From Begonia masoniana (Eukaryota; Streptophyta; Magnoliopsida; Cucurbitales; Begoniaceae), in contig CM039512.1 of NCBI GenBank assembly GCA_022432975.1, forward strand, positions 4,213,998-4,277,997: a DNA stretch of 64,000 nucleotides. Direction: 5' to 3'. Both the position numbers and the translations under genes were made by a program. The notes beneath the pieces were generated by a model. That model saw only the letters and a program-made list of their open reading frames with translations, did no database searches and was not told where the DNA came from. The stretch's first letter is position 1. Every line of letters starts with the position of its first letter. Positions 22,939 to 34,082 of the stretch are shown here, piece by piece.

Positions 22939-25578
22939 ATGGATTCTGATCCAAATAGATGGTTTGAATTAGACGGGGAAGTATATAGTGATGCCGAAGT
23001 GAATTGATATTTGGACAAGACTCTTGCATATGGTGATGATGACTCAGATGAAAATGTACAAATACTTGTGTGTTCGACATCCAGAACTCTAGATGATCAG
23101 CTTCGAACACCAGTTATCTCGTATGATAACTAGAGAATATGCATATTTAAGAGATCTAAATGACGAAATAAAAGATTATTCTATAAAATATGGATTAGGT
23201 ATAGTATTCACTAAAAGTGAAAAGAGCCGATTGACGGCTAAGTGTTCAGAAGGGTGTAAGTAGCGTTTGCATGCCTCGCAGAAGCAAGATGAGCTAACCT
23301 ATCAAATAAAGTCTTTGGTCAATACTCACAGTTATGCAAGAATAATTGAGAATATACACGTTAGTGCAAAATGTGTAACATCCCTAGAACTGTACCCAAT
23401 TTCTTGTAAATATATATATATATATATTTTATCCTTAATTAAACTTTAAGCGAGAACTAAACCGAAATCGAAATTAGAATAGAAATCGGAATTGAAATCT
23501 ATATTTTAAAACATTTACAACTTAAAACAAATTAAATAAAATAATTAAAACTATAAAACAATTAAAGAAAACAAATAATTAATGGGGAGGGCAAAACAGT
23601 CCAGCCCGCTAATAACCAGAGCAGCGACCAGTCGCTGCAGCATGCAGCGTGCAGCGTTTGCAGCGATTAGTCGCTGCCTTTCTTCTGCCTCTGCTTTCCG
23701 ATTTTACCCTTCACCGATTGATAAATGTTTTAATGGTTTTATTAATTGTTTTTTTTTAAATAGTTTTAAGTTTATAAATGGTTTTGTTTTAAGTGGTTTA
23801 AAATGTAGACTTCAATTCTGATTTAATTTCCGCTCAAAGTGTAAAATAAAATGAAAAATTTATACGGGTAAAAATGGGTACAGTATTAGGGGTGTTACAA
23901 AATGGGTGGCACACCGTTATCTGCCTAGGTTCAAAAGTCACCCTAGGTGAGACCTATCTTCCATTAGGAAGGATCGCAGAACTCACATTACACCTAGTCT
24001 TGCCAGAAGAGCAAGAAGCTTAGCTCTCACACTTAACGGAGGCAAGAGAGATGAACAGTACAAGTTATTATGGTCGTACAAATTAGAAATACATAGAACA
24101 AATCTGCGGAACACTTTCAAAGTGCATACTTATGATACGGGGAGCACATTAGTGTGCCAAAGAGTGTATATGTGTTTGGCCGCTTGCAAGGCGAGTTTGA
24201 TGCAGTTTGGTCGCGCCAATTATCTGTTTGGATGGCTGTCACCTTTTGTGTCTCGGACAATTACTCACAGTCATTAATATTGACGCGAATGATGAAATAT
24301 ATCTCGTTGTTGTTGACAACGTCGAAAAAGAGACCGAGGAAACATGGACGTGATTTTTGAAACTTTTGAAGGCAGACCTGTACATTGGAGATGGAGCCGG
24401 ATGGACGATTGTTTCGGATCGACAAAAGGTATGCTGTTTAATTAAATTAGTTGTGGTGTAATTAAGATGTGTAACTAACTTTGTTTTAATATCAGCGATT
24501 GAGGAATGTTGTGGATGAAGAATTTAATGAAGCCGAACACTGCTTCTGCCTCTAGTACATGTACGCAAACTTTAAAAGGCTGTTTCGAGGGAAAGCATAT
24601 AGAGTAGCGATGTGGAAAGCAGCTAGGGCACCCACAAGAGCTCATTTCAATTTAGAAATGAGGAAATTACATGAGCTCAGCCCGGCTACCCACGAATGGC
24701 TTCGAGGAGAAGAGCCTAGATATTGGGTTAGTCATGCATTCTCTCTGATTTCCAAGTGCGAAATTGGCTTAAACAATTTTTGCGAGTCATTCAATGCACT
24801 TATATTGCCTGCCAGGGCCAAACGATCCTCACCATATTCGAGACGATCCAAACATACATGATAACTCGCATCGTTAAAAAATTTGAGAAGATAGCCTAAT
24901 TAACGACCCTCCTGTGTCCCCAAATATATAAAAAGCTTGACAAGCTAGTAGATGCAGCTGAAAATTGGAGCCCTACGTTTGAGGGAGGTTCACAATTTCA
25001 GGTAAGCAACGACAACGAACAATTCATTGTTGACATGAATACGTGGGTGTGAGAATGCACCAGGTGGACGCGTACTGGAATCTCATGTGTCCATGTCATT
25101 TCATGCATATTTTTCTTGAGAGTGCAACCAGAAATTTACGTGCATTCATACTATCACCGTGTGACTTTCCTGCAGATGTACGCCAATTTTATTCAACCGG
25201 CGAACGACCAATTAATGTGGCCGGATGCGCTAGGTAGGGGGAACTCTTCCTGTCCAAAAGATATCGCCAACCTGGTTGGCTCAAGAAGACAAGAGTGTGA
25301 GATGTCGATGAGCCGTCAAGTTCGGCAGCTAGTAGGGGGAACTCAAAGATGTCGTGTGGTATCTGTCGGCAGTACGGGCATAATAGTCACATTTGTCCTA
25401 ACCAAGGATACACTTCAAGCACTGCTGCTTCCTAAGGCACGTTTATGGGTTACAACACAAATAAGGGGACACATGTACAGTTCTAAACATTTCGCTCATA
25501 AACACGTTGTCATTCTTTTTTAATATAGTTTTCATTATGTGCATGAATCTACGACGTGCGGTCGAGGAAGAAGCAGAA
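22939..25578 (+). pseudogene. MURA-type MULE transposase, interrupted
   Basis: The frame opens MDSDPNRWFELDGEVYSDAE and soon meets a stop. Recognisable MULE transposase blocks follow: a region reading RTHITPSLARRARSLAL, a DDE-fold region with NRFGWL/DNVEKET-like remnants at 24180-24360, and the conserved EHCFCL..YMYANFKRLFRGKAYR and ISKCEIGLNNFCESFNALIL blocks at 24540-24815. A SWIM-type motif sits near 25050-25125 (CTRWTRTGISCVHV), and a CCHC knuckle (CRQYGHNSHIC) near 25365-25400. Frameshifts, stops and a solo LTR (23374-23899) disable it. It is the autonomous gene of the surrounding MULE. Confidence 0.88.
23374..23899. mobile_element. Solo LTR (526 bp) inside the MULE transposase
   Basis: It starts TGTAACATCCC and ends GGGGTGTTACA, with a perfect AAATG duplication (23369-23373 and 23900-23904). 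Removing it restores the transposase reading across the site (AKW...VAHRYLP). A cluster of self-complementary words such as GCAGCGACCAGTCGCTGC lies at 23621-23680. A TA-microsatellite (TATATATATATATAT) lies at 23410-23426. Confidence 0.92.
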
Positions 25579-26273
25579 TAAATTAACTGTTGTAATTTGT
25601 GTTGGATTTCATCTATGTTAATGTAATTTAAAGATTTTTTCAAATTATAATTGTTTAAATTAGTTTAAATAAATATTAATTATTTACTTAAATAAAAATT
25701 TAAATACAATAAATAATTTGAATAAAGTAATTAATTAATTAATTAATTTTTTTATACTTTGTAAATTAATTAATTGAAATTCATAACTTTATTTGAATAC
25801 ATTAATTAGTTAATAACGTGAATAAAGTAATTATATTAATTAAAATTTATTTACTGCAAATTAATTTGGATACATTACTTTATTAATTTATTTATTACAA
25901 GATAATTTGGATGCATTAATAAGTTAATTACTTTACTACAAAATAATTTGAATAGATTAATTAAGTAATTAATTTATTTTATATTTTATACATTAATCAT
26001 TAATTTATTTGAATACATTAATGATATTATTGAAATTAATTAAATTGTATACAATTATAATTAATTAATTATTTTAATTTATTAAAAAAAAAGTGAAAAA
26101 TTAGACAGAGTTTCGTTTGTTATATGACTCCCTCATAGCATAGCTATCTTCAAATAATTCTTGCAAATTCAAATAACATATATATACCCAAACAGTTTCA
26201 GTAAAGTATAAAAAATAAAGTACATCACACTGAGATAAAAGTACATCAAATGAAATACAAAATATAAACTAAA
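25579..26273. other. AT-rich spacer between the two MULE genes
   Basis: This is dominated by TTAATTAATTAATTAA-like and AATTTATTTGAATA words, with no gene seen. It lies between the convergent 3' ends of the transposase and the minus-strand gene, as expected for a MULE intergenic region. Confidence 0.7.
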
Positions 26274-27540
26274 CTACTTCGGTGGTATATCGTCGTCGTC
26301 GTCCTCTATGCTCGCCATCAAATCCCCCATTTTCTCAGTGGCATCTCTAATGGACTCACTGAGATAGTTCTGTGACTCAACCACCTTCTTCTGGCCCACG
26401 GTCAGCTCCTCGACCCTGCATATGAGGAATTCAATCCTCTGCTCCATCTGCCGAAGCATCTGCTGCTACTCTTGATGCATCTGTTGCTCCTCCAGATGCA
26501 TCTGCGGCATCATTGCCCAGCTACTGCCAACCTGAGGGGCAATTGGTGGCGCCATCGCGGTGGTGGGGGGAGTCCTCCTCCATCGGAGCATCCTGAGCTG
26601 AAGCGTCCCCGAGCTCCCCCTTAAGCATCTAACACCCGGCAACCTCAACTAGACCCATCTTAGATAGATGAAGTCTGTCAAATACATCCAAGCTTCAGGG
26701 AGCTCTCGACTGCTCTCCCACGGGCAGCTCAATCTGTGATCGCTGCACGAGCCTCCAAATCAATGTACCATATGACAGATTTTTGTTGCGTGTTCGCGCG
26801 ATCTCATGCATGTGCCCTAATATCATGAACCTGGGGTCGAAGAGTGTGCCGCTATACATCTTCTCCATCACATAGAGATCCATCCAGTTGACTAGATCTC
26901 TATGGCCATCCCTCGGCAGTGGCTGATAAGGTTGTGAACAACCCAAACTTTGGCATTCAACTCCTTCGATTTCGATTGGTGAATTTTTCAATGTCTAAAT
27001 TGCGGTAAATCTGTCTGAGAAATTGCAATTCCTCTGGTGTTCTAGCTAAATCACACTCTCGAGAAGCGTGATAGTATTGTACAGCCCTCTCGTCAGTAAA
27101 TCCCAACAACTTATTCACATGCCTTCCAAAAAAGCTAATATCCTTACCACATACATACGACTTTATACCCCTCCCTCCCAATGTTGGTCAAGTTAGCGTA
27201 AAATAAGCGAACAACTCGGTCACAGGTGTCTCCGCTCATGTTGTACTTCCCTTGCAAGCCAATTCTATCAAACATTTCCTATATCTACAAAGACTCCCAA
27301 CCAGTGAAGTTGACAGTCTTTCCATAAATAATTGGTCGGACTGACATATCCCGATCACACCTCTTTTTACACTCCTTGCTTTGAAAATCGATCGAGAACT
27401 AACCGGGCGGTAGTCACGGCACTTCGTCTGGAGGACCTTGTGACGAAGATCCTTGATTTACTGCTGGCCGGTTTGATGGTGGTCCTCGGTTTGATGGGCT
27501 AGCTTGTGTCGAGGGGTGAAGACGTTTGAACGAAATTTTG
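26274..27540 (-). pseudogene. Putative plant transposon protein (second MULE gene)
   Basis: Read on the minus strand, fragments line up in order: SVRPIIYGKTVNF, GLQGKYNMSGDTCDRVVRLF, a block with VCGKDISFFGRHVNKLLGF, WMDLYVMEKMYSGTLFDPRF, then a C-terminal coiled-coil part (VEELTVGQKKVVESQNYLSE) ending in an acidic DDDDD tail at 26274. This resembles the putative plant transposon protein domain found beside MULE and other transposases. Its biochemical role is unknown. Stops and frame changes near 26640, 26990 and 27280 break it. Confidence 0.65.
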
Positions 27541-27850
27541 GGGCCAATTTCACAAAGTGGCCTCGAATTTTCAGAAAAATTGCTTTGGATTTGGGAGGAA
27601 AGGATCGGGTTCTGGGATTTTCGGCAATTACAGGCTTGGGTTTTAGGATGTTCTTCTTTTAGAAGGGTTGGGTTTAAGATTTTCAGCGATTAGAAGACTC
27701 GATTTTAGGCGATTCAAATTTTCGGCGATAGGGTTTTTGCCAGTGTATTTTGGAGTTCTCGACGCTAAGGCTTCCGTTTTTTGCAATTTTCGGCAACGAG
27801 GACGCACCTTTGACGATTTTCAAAAAAAATCGAAAACTTCGCCCTTTCTC
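27541..27850. other. Leader region between second MULE gene and right TIR
   Basis: Imperfect repeats of GGCGATT/TTTTCGGCAATT-like words (27620-27800) precede the tandem block. No gene is seen. It probably holds the promoter of the minus-strand MULE gene. Confidence 0.45.
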
Positions 27851-30280
27851 CTCTCGGTTTCAAAATGCGGAGGGCAAACAGGGGGCCGAGTTTTTGAATA
27901 CAAACGACGATTTGGCCCCCTGTGTAAATAATTCGGCCCCCCGCGTTTAGAACTAGGGCAAAACACGGGGGGCCGAGTCAGATTTACGGCCCCCCGAGGT
28001 CGGTTCATGTGCATTGCACGTGCTAGGGTGATCCAGTCCTCCACGTTCAAACCCCGTGTGATGCGGTGGACCGAAGACGTGGCATGACCCCTCAAATTGG
28101 TTTCGCGTGCAGCGCACGTGCAAGAGGGCTAGAGCCCCCCGCATCTTCTCCCGTGGAATGCGGGGGGCCGCGATTTTAAGTCGACCCCCCGAATTACAAT
28201 TCAGGGGGCTTGCAGCTCTCTGCCGGAGATTTGTTAGACAGTTTTCGATAGTTCGAGGTTTTGACTGCGAGAACTTTTTGTTTGAGGATTTTTTCGATAA
28301 ATACCCATACTTCAAGGGGTATTTTGGAATTTACCCTTTTTTTGTCAAACTTTGTTAAATTTACAAGTTGTGTTTATTATTTATGCACTTGAAAAGTTTA
28401 TCCATAATAAAGTTGTGCTTCCTTATAATTTAAAACCTATATTGTTATATATGAGTTTTTCTTGAATGGATCTTATTATATGAATTAATGTTTATACCTA
28501 TATATTTGGGAAAAGTTCAATTTAGACCTTATCGTATGAGGTCAGTTGTCATTTGATCTCTAACGTTTTTTTTTTTTGCCCAATTAAACCCTATCGTATA
28601 CATTGTTTGCAATTCAACCCTTGCCGTTCAATTTCCCGTTAAATTTTGCACGTGCAATCCTCTCGGTTTCAAAATGCGGAGGGCGAACAGGGGGCCGAGT
28701 TTTTTAATACAAACGATGATTTGGGCCCCTGTGTAAATAATTCGGCCCCCCGCGTTTAGAACTAGGGCAAAACACGGGGGCTGAGTCAGATTTGCGGCCC
28801 CCCGAGGTCGGTTCATGTGCATTGCATGTGCTAGGGTGATCCAGTCCCTCCGCATTCAAATCTCGTGTGATGCGGCGGACCAAAGACGTGGCGTGACCCC
28901 TCGAATTTGTTTCGCGTGCAGCGCACGTGCGAGAGGGCTAGAGCCCCCCATATCTTCCCCCGTGGAATGCGGGGGGCCGCGATTTTAAGTCGATCCCCCG
29001 AATTACAACTCGGGAGGCTTGCGGCTCTCCGCCGGAGATTTGTTAGACAGTTTTCGATAGTTCGAAGTTTTGACTGTGAAGAACTTTTTGTTTGAGGGTT
29101 TTTTCGATAAATACCCATACTTCAAGGGGTATTTTGGAATTTACCTTTTTTTTTGTCAAACTTTGTTAAATTTACAAGTTGTGTTTATTGTTTATGCACT
29201 TGAAAAGTTTATTCATAATAAAGTTGTGCTTCCTTATAATTTAAAACCTATATTGTCATATATGAGTTTTTCTTGAATGGATCTTATTATATGAATTAAT
29301 GTTTATACCTATATATTTGGGAAAAGTTCAATTTAGACCTTATCGTATGAGGTCAGTTGTCATTTGATCTCTAACGTTTTTTTTCCCAATTAAACCCTAT
29401 CGTATACATCGTTTGCAATTCAACCCTTGCCGTTCAATTTTTCGTTAAATTTTGCACGTGCAGTCCTCTCAGTTTCAAAATGCGGAGGGCGAACAGGGGG
29501 CCGAGTTTTTGAATATAAACTGACGATTTGGCCCCCTGTGTAAATAATTCAGCCCCCCGCGTTTAGAACTACGGCAAAACACGGGCGGCTGAGTCAGATT
29601 TACGGCCCCTCGAGGTCGGTTCATGTGCATTGCACGTGCTAGGGTGATCCAGTCCCTCCGCGTTCAAACCTTGTGTGATGCGGCGGACTGAAGACGTGGC
29701 GTGACCCCTCGAATTGGTTTCGCGTGCAGCGCACGTGCGAGAGGGTTAGAGCCCCTCGCATCTTCCCCCGTGGAATGCGGGGAGCCGCGATTTCAAGTCG
29801 ACCTCCTGAATTACAATTTGGGAGGTTTGCGGCTCTCTGCCAGAGATTTGCTAGACATTTTTTGATAGTTCAAAGTTTTGACTGCAAGAACTTTTTGTTT
29901 GAGGGTTTTTTTCGATAAATACCCATACTTCAAGGGGTATTTTAGAATTTACCCTTTTTTTTGTCAAACTTTGTTAAATTTACAAGTTGTATTTATTATT
30001 TATGGACTTGAAAAGTTTATTCATAATAAAGTTGTGCTTCCTTATAATTTAAAATCTATATTGTCATATTGAGTTTTTCTTGAATGGATCTTATTATATG
30101 AATTAATGTTTATACCTATATATTTAGGAAAGGTTCAATTTAGACCTTATCGTATGAGGTCAGTTGTCATTTGATCTCTAACGTTTTTTTGCCCAATCAA
30201 ACCCTATCGTATACATCGTTTGCAATTCAACCATTGCCGTTCAATTTCCCGTTAAATTTTGCACGTGCAGAGGGCGCGCC
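27851..30280. repeat. Three tandem copies (~808 bp) of a chimeric MULE-end unit
   Basis: CTCTCGGTTTCAAAATGCGG occurs at 27851, 28660 and (CTCTCAGTTT) 29466, so the periods are 809 and 806 bp. Each unit holds the MULE right TIR up to GGAATTTACCC, about 160 bp of flanking DNA ending in TATATATTT, and the first ~150 bp of the next element (GGGAAAAGTTCAATTTAGACC onward). Only the third unit continues into the real interior of that element. The breakpoint shares CCTCTCGGTTTC with the left junction. Confidence 0.9.
27955..28336. repeat. Right terminal inverted repeat of the MULE (first of three copies)
   Basis: This is the inverted match of 8976-9350, ending GGGGTATTTTGGAATTTACCC. The further copies end at about 29145 and 29954. 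The third copy is followed by exact TTTTTTTTG, matching the left-hand target duplication. Confidence 0.88.
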
Positions 30281-30321
30281 CTGCTAAAACCCCAAATTAC
30301 CCCTTCCTTTCCCTTCGATCT

Positions 30322-32881
30322 TGTAGCGACCCTAACACTACACCCTTATTTTCCCGTATTACTTTTTTTTTATCCTTATAACCTTGCAACAATTGAGCGG
30401 AATTTAAATTGGAAACTAAATTGTTAAAAACGTTCGAATCTATTTTGAAAACCACTTAATAAAATTTTAAAACAATTAAAAGAAAAACATAATTAAAACT
30501 TAAAAACAATCGGCAGAGAACAAAATGGTAGAAGAGACAATTGTCCCGTGAAAATCAGGGGCGATCAATCGCCCAAAACAGGCGATCGATCGCCTGATGA
30601 AAAAACATCAGTGGCGATCGATCGCCACACTCTCTGGATTTTTCCTAGAGAGTGGCGATCATTTTGGCGATCAATCACCTCCTTAGGCAATCGATCGCCA
30701 AGTCCTCTGGAATCCAAATTTCCGGAGGACTTGCGCCACCCTTCTTCTTTCCTTCTTTCTTCCCCCTACATACAACATACACTTCATTTCATTTATTCTA
30801 TACAACTTCAACATCACATACCTTAACATTCTTCACAATTTCATAACACCAACTATACCTATATCACGAACGTACGCTTTATCATAAAATTAACCATTAC
30901 TCGTACCTCCTCAGTAATCTCACTCGAAACCGACTCAAAACATATTTAACACGAAATACATTTTCACGAAAATGAACTGCGTGGATCCGTTAAAAACTAA
31001 ACATTTCCTTCTGTTAAAAAATCATCAAGCAGTTCCATAAAACTTAGATCAAAGCCTTAACAAAACGTTTTATAAAATCAGTTTACCCAAAACATCTATA
31101 CATCATTCTATCAGCTAACCAGAACCAAACATCCTAATATGTTCAACTATACAATTTTTCCTACGATCTAACTATCGTGTCCCAAAATACCTTTACATAT
31201 TTCCCCACGGGTCAAATACGCGTCGACTGCCCAGCACGCTACCACGGGCATTCTCCTTCAATCTGTACGATCATCTGGTAGAGAGAAATCCTCATCACCT
31301 TGCTTTATGTCACCTACACCATAAAGACACCTATGAGATAAAAATCTCAGCAAGTTCTACGTAAATGCTAATGTATGATCATGTATGAGCAATGCTAAGA
31401 AAACCGTCCATGTCATTTCATTTCAGTACGTGTCAGTCTTGGTTATCGGGGCCTTTCTCAGTCAGATAGATATGGCACATCAAGCGGGTAGACAGCCCAT
31501 ACCATCTGAAAGGAGGGAGACCAACTCACCACGGAACGCCAGGTCTGAACCTCTCCCCGAATGACCACCATGCGTTATTTACTATGATACTTTACTTGCC
31601 ACATGCATGCAATTCTTTTTTCTTAAAATCAATGCGCAAATTCATTTTCATGGCATTTTGAATACTGTGATGCATGAACAATTTAACATCCAATAAAACA
31701 TACACAACGATCATACCATCAAAACCTCTCAATACATCAAACATCGTAACACATATCCTATAAAACAATCAAACCTAATCTACCCAACCAAAGCAGGGCA
31801 ATTAAACAAGCAAGCTCCAACAATCCTCAACAACAAATTCTGACATACGGTGTAGGTCAATCGGCCACAGTAAGTCACGAGAACTTACCTGTCGTCCGTT
31901 GCAACTCTAGCTCCGTCCACGAGCGTTGTTCACCTAAGGCAAATTCACCACAATTGTCGTTAATACGAGTTTAAATCATTGAACGTCCGAACTAACAAAA
32001 CCTTAACTAAAGAAGTTTCCTAGTGTCCTAATTTAATTAATCGAGGCATTTTATCGAGTAACTCGCGCTCGACACCTCAAAACTTCCATTAACGAGTTTT
32101 TCAAAAAACCCCTAAAATCCTCAAACTTTAACATTTCTCACAATCGACCTAACTTCGTCCAATAACGTTCAATACGTCCATTATATCCACAACTACGATA
32201 AACCTATTAATTTCAAGCCCTAAATAACGTTTTTCACAAAACCCTAAACGAAACCCTAACCGTTAAACGACCCGAATACTACGAATAAATTTTTCAAAAC
32301 CGTAGAACCTTACCTAGAATGTTGTTTGGGGAAGAAAACACGAAGAAAACGAAACGATTGGAGGACAAATCGCCGTTGGAGAGGAGAACGCCGTGAGGGA
32401 GGAGGAAATGTCACGGGAGGAGGGAGAGAGCACAGAGAGGAATCACGTGAAAATGGGGAAGGAGGAGAGAAAATGTGTGATTTAATTAAAAATTTGACTT
32501 GGCAATTACCTTTTTGCCCTTCCTTTGATTTTCTATTTGTTTCGTCCTTTCTTTCGTTAATTAGCTAACGATTCGGTTTCTCCTAATTTCCTTATTTCAC
32601 CGACAAATCCATCTTATTACTAGGGTTCCATTAAAATTGTCCGTTCGCAAAACGGACCTAGGTTACTATTTTTACCACAAAGTCCTTTAAATTACGAGAA
32701 ACGTAATTCTCGTAAAATTAGCGTCACAACTCCTAAAATTCTCGAAATTTTCTAAAAATCCATGTTAATTATTAGGATCGTAGTAACGCTTTCTTTTCGC
32801 AAAATAGACTTGATTTGACATAATTATAAAATGCCATTCATATGCGAAAAATTGAAAACCCTTCGAAAACCGGGTGTTACA
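30322..32881 (-). mobile_element. Solo LTR (2.56 kb) in the Pack-MULE left TIR
   Basis: It runs from TGTAGCGACCCT to CCGGGTGTTACA with a perfect GATCT duplication (30317-30321 and 32882-32886). The rejoined flank matches the opposite TIR at 36905-36930. Read on the minus strand it begins TGTAACACCCGG, like the solo LTR at 16422. The repeated self-complementary word GGCGATCGATCGCC occurs at 30581-30594 and 30613-30626, with partial versions to 30705. No gag-pol genes are present. Confidence 0.9.
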
Positions 32882-33110
32882 GATCTTCCCTTCTTCAGAT
32901 CTCTCCCGCAATTCTCTCTCTCCTCTCTTTAAAGACCGCTCAAGCTTCGGATCGGCGAGGTGGAAGAAGAAACCCGTCGGAGAGCTTCTCTGCCTCATCA
33001 AAGACGAAGACGAAGAAGAAGAAGAAGAAGAAGAAGTAGAAAAAGAAGTTGAGGAGGAAGAAGAAGATCCACCTCCAATGCCGGTTAAATCTCCAAGCGC
33101 CAGCTCCTGG
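32882..33110 (-). repeat. Inner part of the Pack-MULE left TIR with coding-like sequence
   Basis: On the minus strand this matches 36727-36960 and reads GDLTGIGGGSSSS, a serine run encoded by TCTTCTTCT repeats, LMRQRSSPTGFFF and SLKRGERELRERSEE. The copy on the other side starts with ATG; here the corresponding codon is CTG. Confidence 0.7.
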
Positions 33111-33387
33111 CTTAGAAGAAGCCAGACATGCTCAGCAGCCGACGAGAAAACAGACTTACAATTTCATTTACATATATTTTGTCAATAATACAATCCAAAA
33201 GTCAACGTGAACAAAGAAAACAGATTGAAAATCACCTCAAGCTCAGCAGACTTACAATTTAGGAGAATCATTAGAAAAAAAATATATAATACAGTTCCCA
33301 CAAATTATGCAACTTTCAGCAGCCGACAAGAAAACAACAAAAAAAAAAGAGCGAAATCTTGACAGAGTGTGAGAAAGGGAGAGATAC

Positions 33388-33570
33388 CTCAAGCTCAGCA
33401 GATTTCATGGCGATAGGGATGCAAACTAGAACAATTCCAGCCATTGCAATGGCAGTGTTCCGCTTCCAGTGCTTAGGCCTGCAGTATGGACAGTCAGACA
33501 TGCTCCAAACCTGGGCCCTAAAATCCCTGCCCTTGGGATGTCCATGGCCATGTCCATGATCTCCTCCCAT
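33388..33570 (-). pseudogene. Captured first exon of a small His-rich membrane protein gene
   Basis: On the minus strand an ATG at 33570 opens 61 codons ending in a good donor (GAG|GTATCT). The peptide starts MGGDHGHGHGHPKGRDF, has a C-P-Y-C pair in SDCPYCRPKHWKRN, and one membrane segment (IAMAGIVLVCIPIAM). It resembles small plant mitochondrial membrane proteins of under 100 residues, but I cannot name the family safely. No matching downstream exon follows on the minus strand; the next 250 bp contain partly repeated scraps (CTCAAGCTCAGCAGA at 33236 and 33388). It is probably a gene fragment captured by the Pack-MULE, possibly transcribed. Confidence 0.65.
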
Positions 33571-34082
33571 CGTGCACCAATTCTCTTTTCAAACCTTAAA
33601 AATTGAAATCCCCAACCTCAATCATCAAATTCACCGATCGCCAAATTGCATATATTATTAGGGGTATGCAAAATCGGTTTCGGTTCGGTTTTGGAGAGAA
33701 ACCGAACAGAACCGATCGGTTTTCGGTTTCGGATTTACCGAACCGAAATCGGTATTTCAACATACCAAAACTGAACCGAAACCAAACCAAAAGTTTCGGC
33801 TCGGTTTCGGTTTTACAACTTATTTTTTAAAAATTTAAATAATATAAATTTAAATTGGGGGAGATAAAAAACAATTAGACATATAGTCAAATAAAAAAAA
33901 TATATTAGAAGAATAAAAAATGAAGTGTAAGAATATATACATTCGAGAACAAAAATTGAGAACAAAAATTCGTCATGGATTGAGAAACTACCCATTTGAG
34001 AACAAAAATTGAATTTAAAACTTTAATCTCAAATCCAAATCAAACGAAAAAGAACAGAATTACCATGGATTGAGAAACTACC

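Larger units (their letters stand above)
8976..28336 (+). mobile_element. Two-gene Mutator-like element (MULE) with long GC-rich TIRs
   Basis: The ends are inverted: GGGTAAATTCCAAAATACCCC at 8976 and its complement ending at 28336. Similarity continues inward for almost 400 bp through blocks rich in GGCCCCCC and CACGTGC. The flanks are TTTTTTTTG on the left and TTTTTTTGT on the right; the third tandem copy of the right end keeps exact TTTTTTTTG (29955-29963), which fits a 9-bp target duplication. Inside are a MURA-type transposase (+) and a plant-transposon-protein gene (-) facing each other. Removing the Athila insertion and solo LTR leaves about 5.7 kb, a normal size for an autonomous MULE. 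Both genes are broken, so the element is dead. Confidence 0.85.

Noticed and set aside
23582..23821. 79-codon plus-strand gene
   Set aside because: It lies wholly inside a solo LTR with an exact target duplication and includes the self-complementary GCAGCGAC words.
27668..29918. Recurrent frames containing MQRTCERARAPRIFPRGMRG-like peptides
   Set aside because: They recur because the MULE TIR is inverted and triplicated; the GC-rich TIR opens frames on both strands without protein family resemblance.
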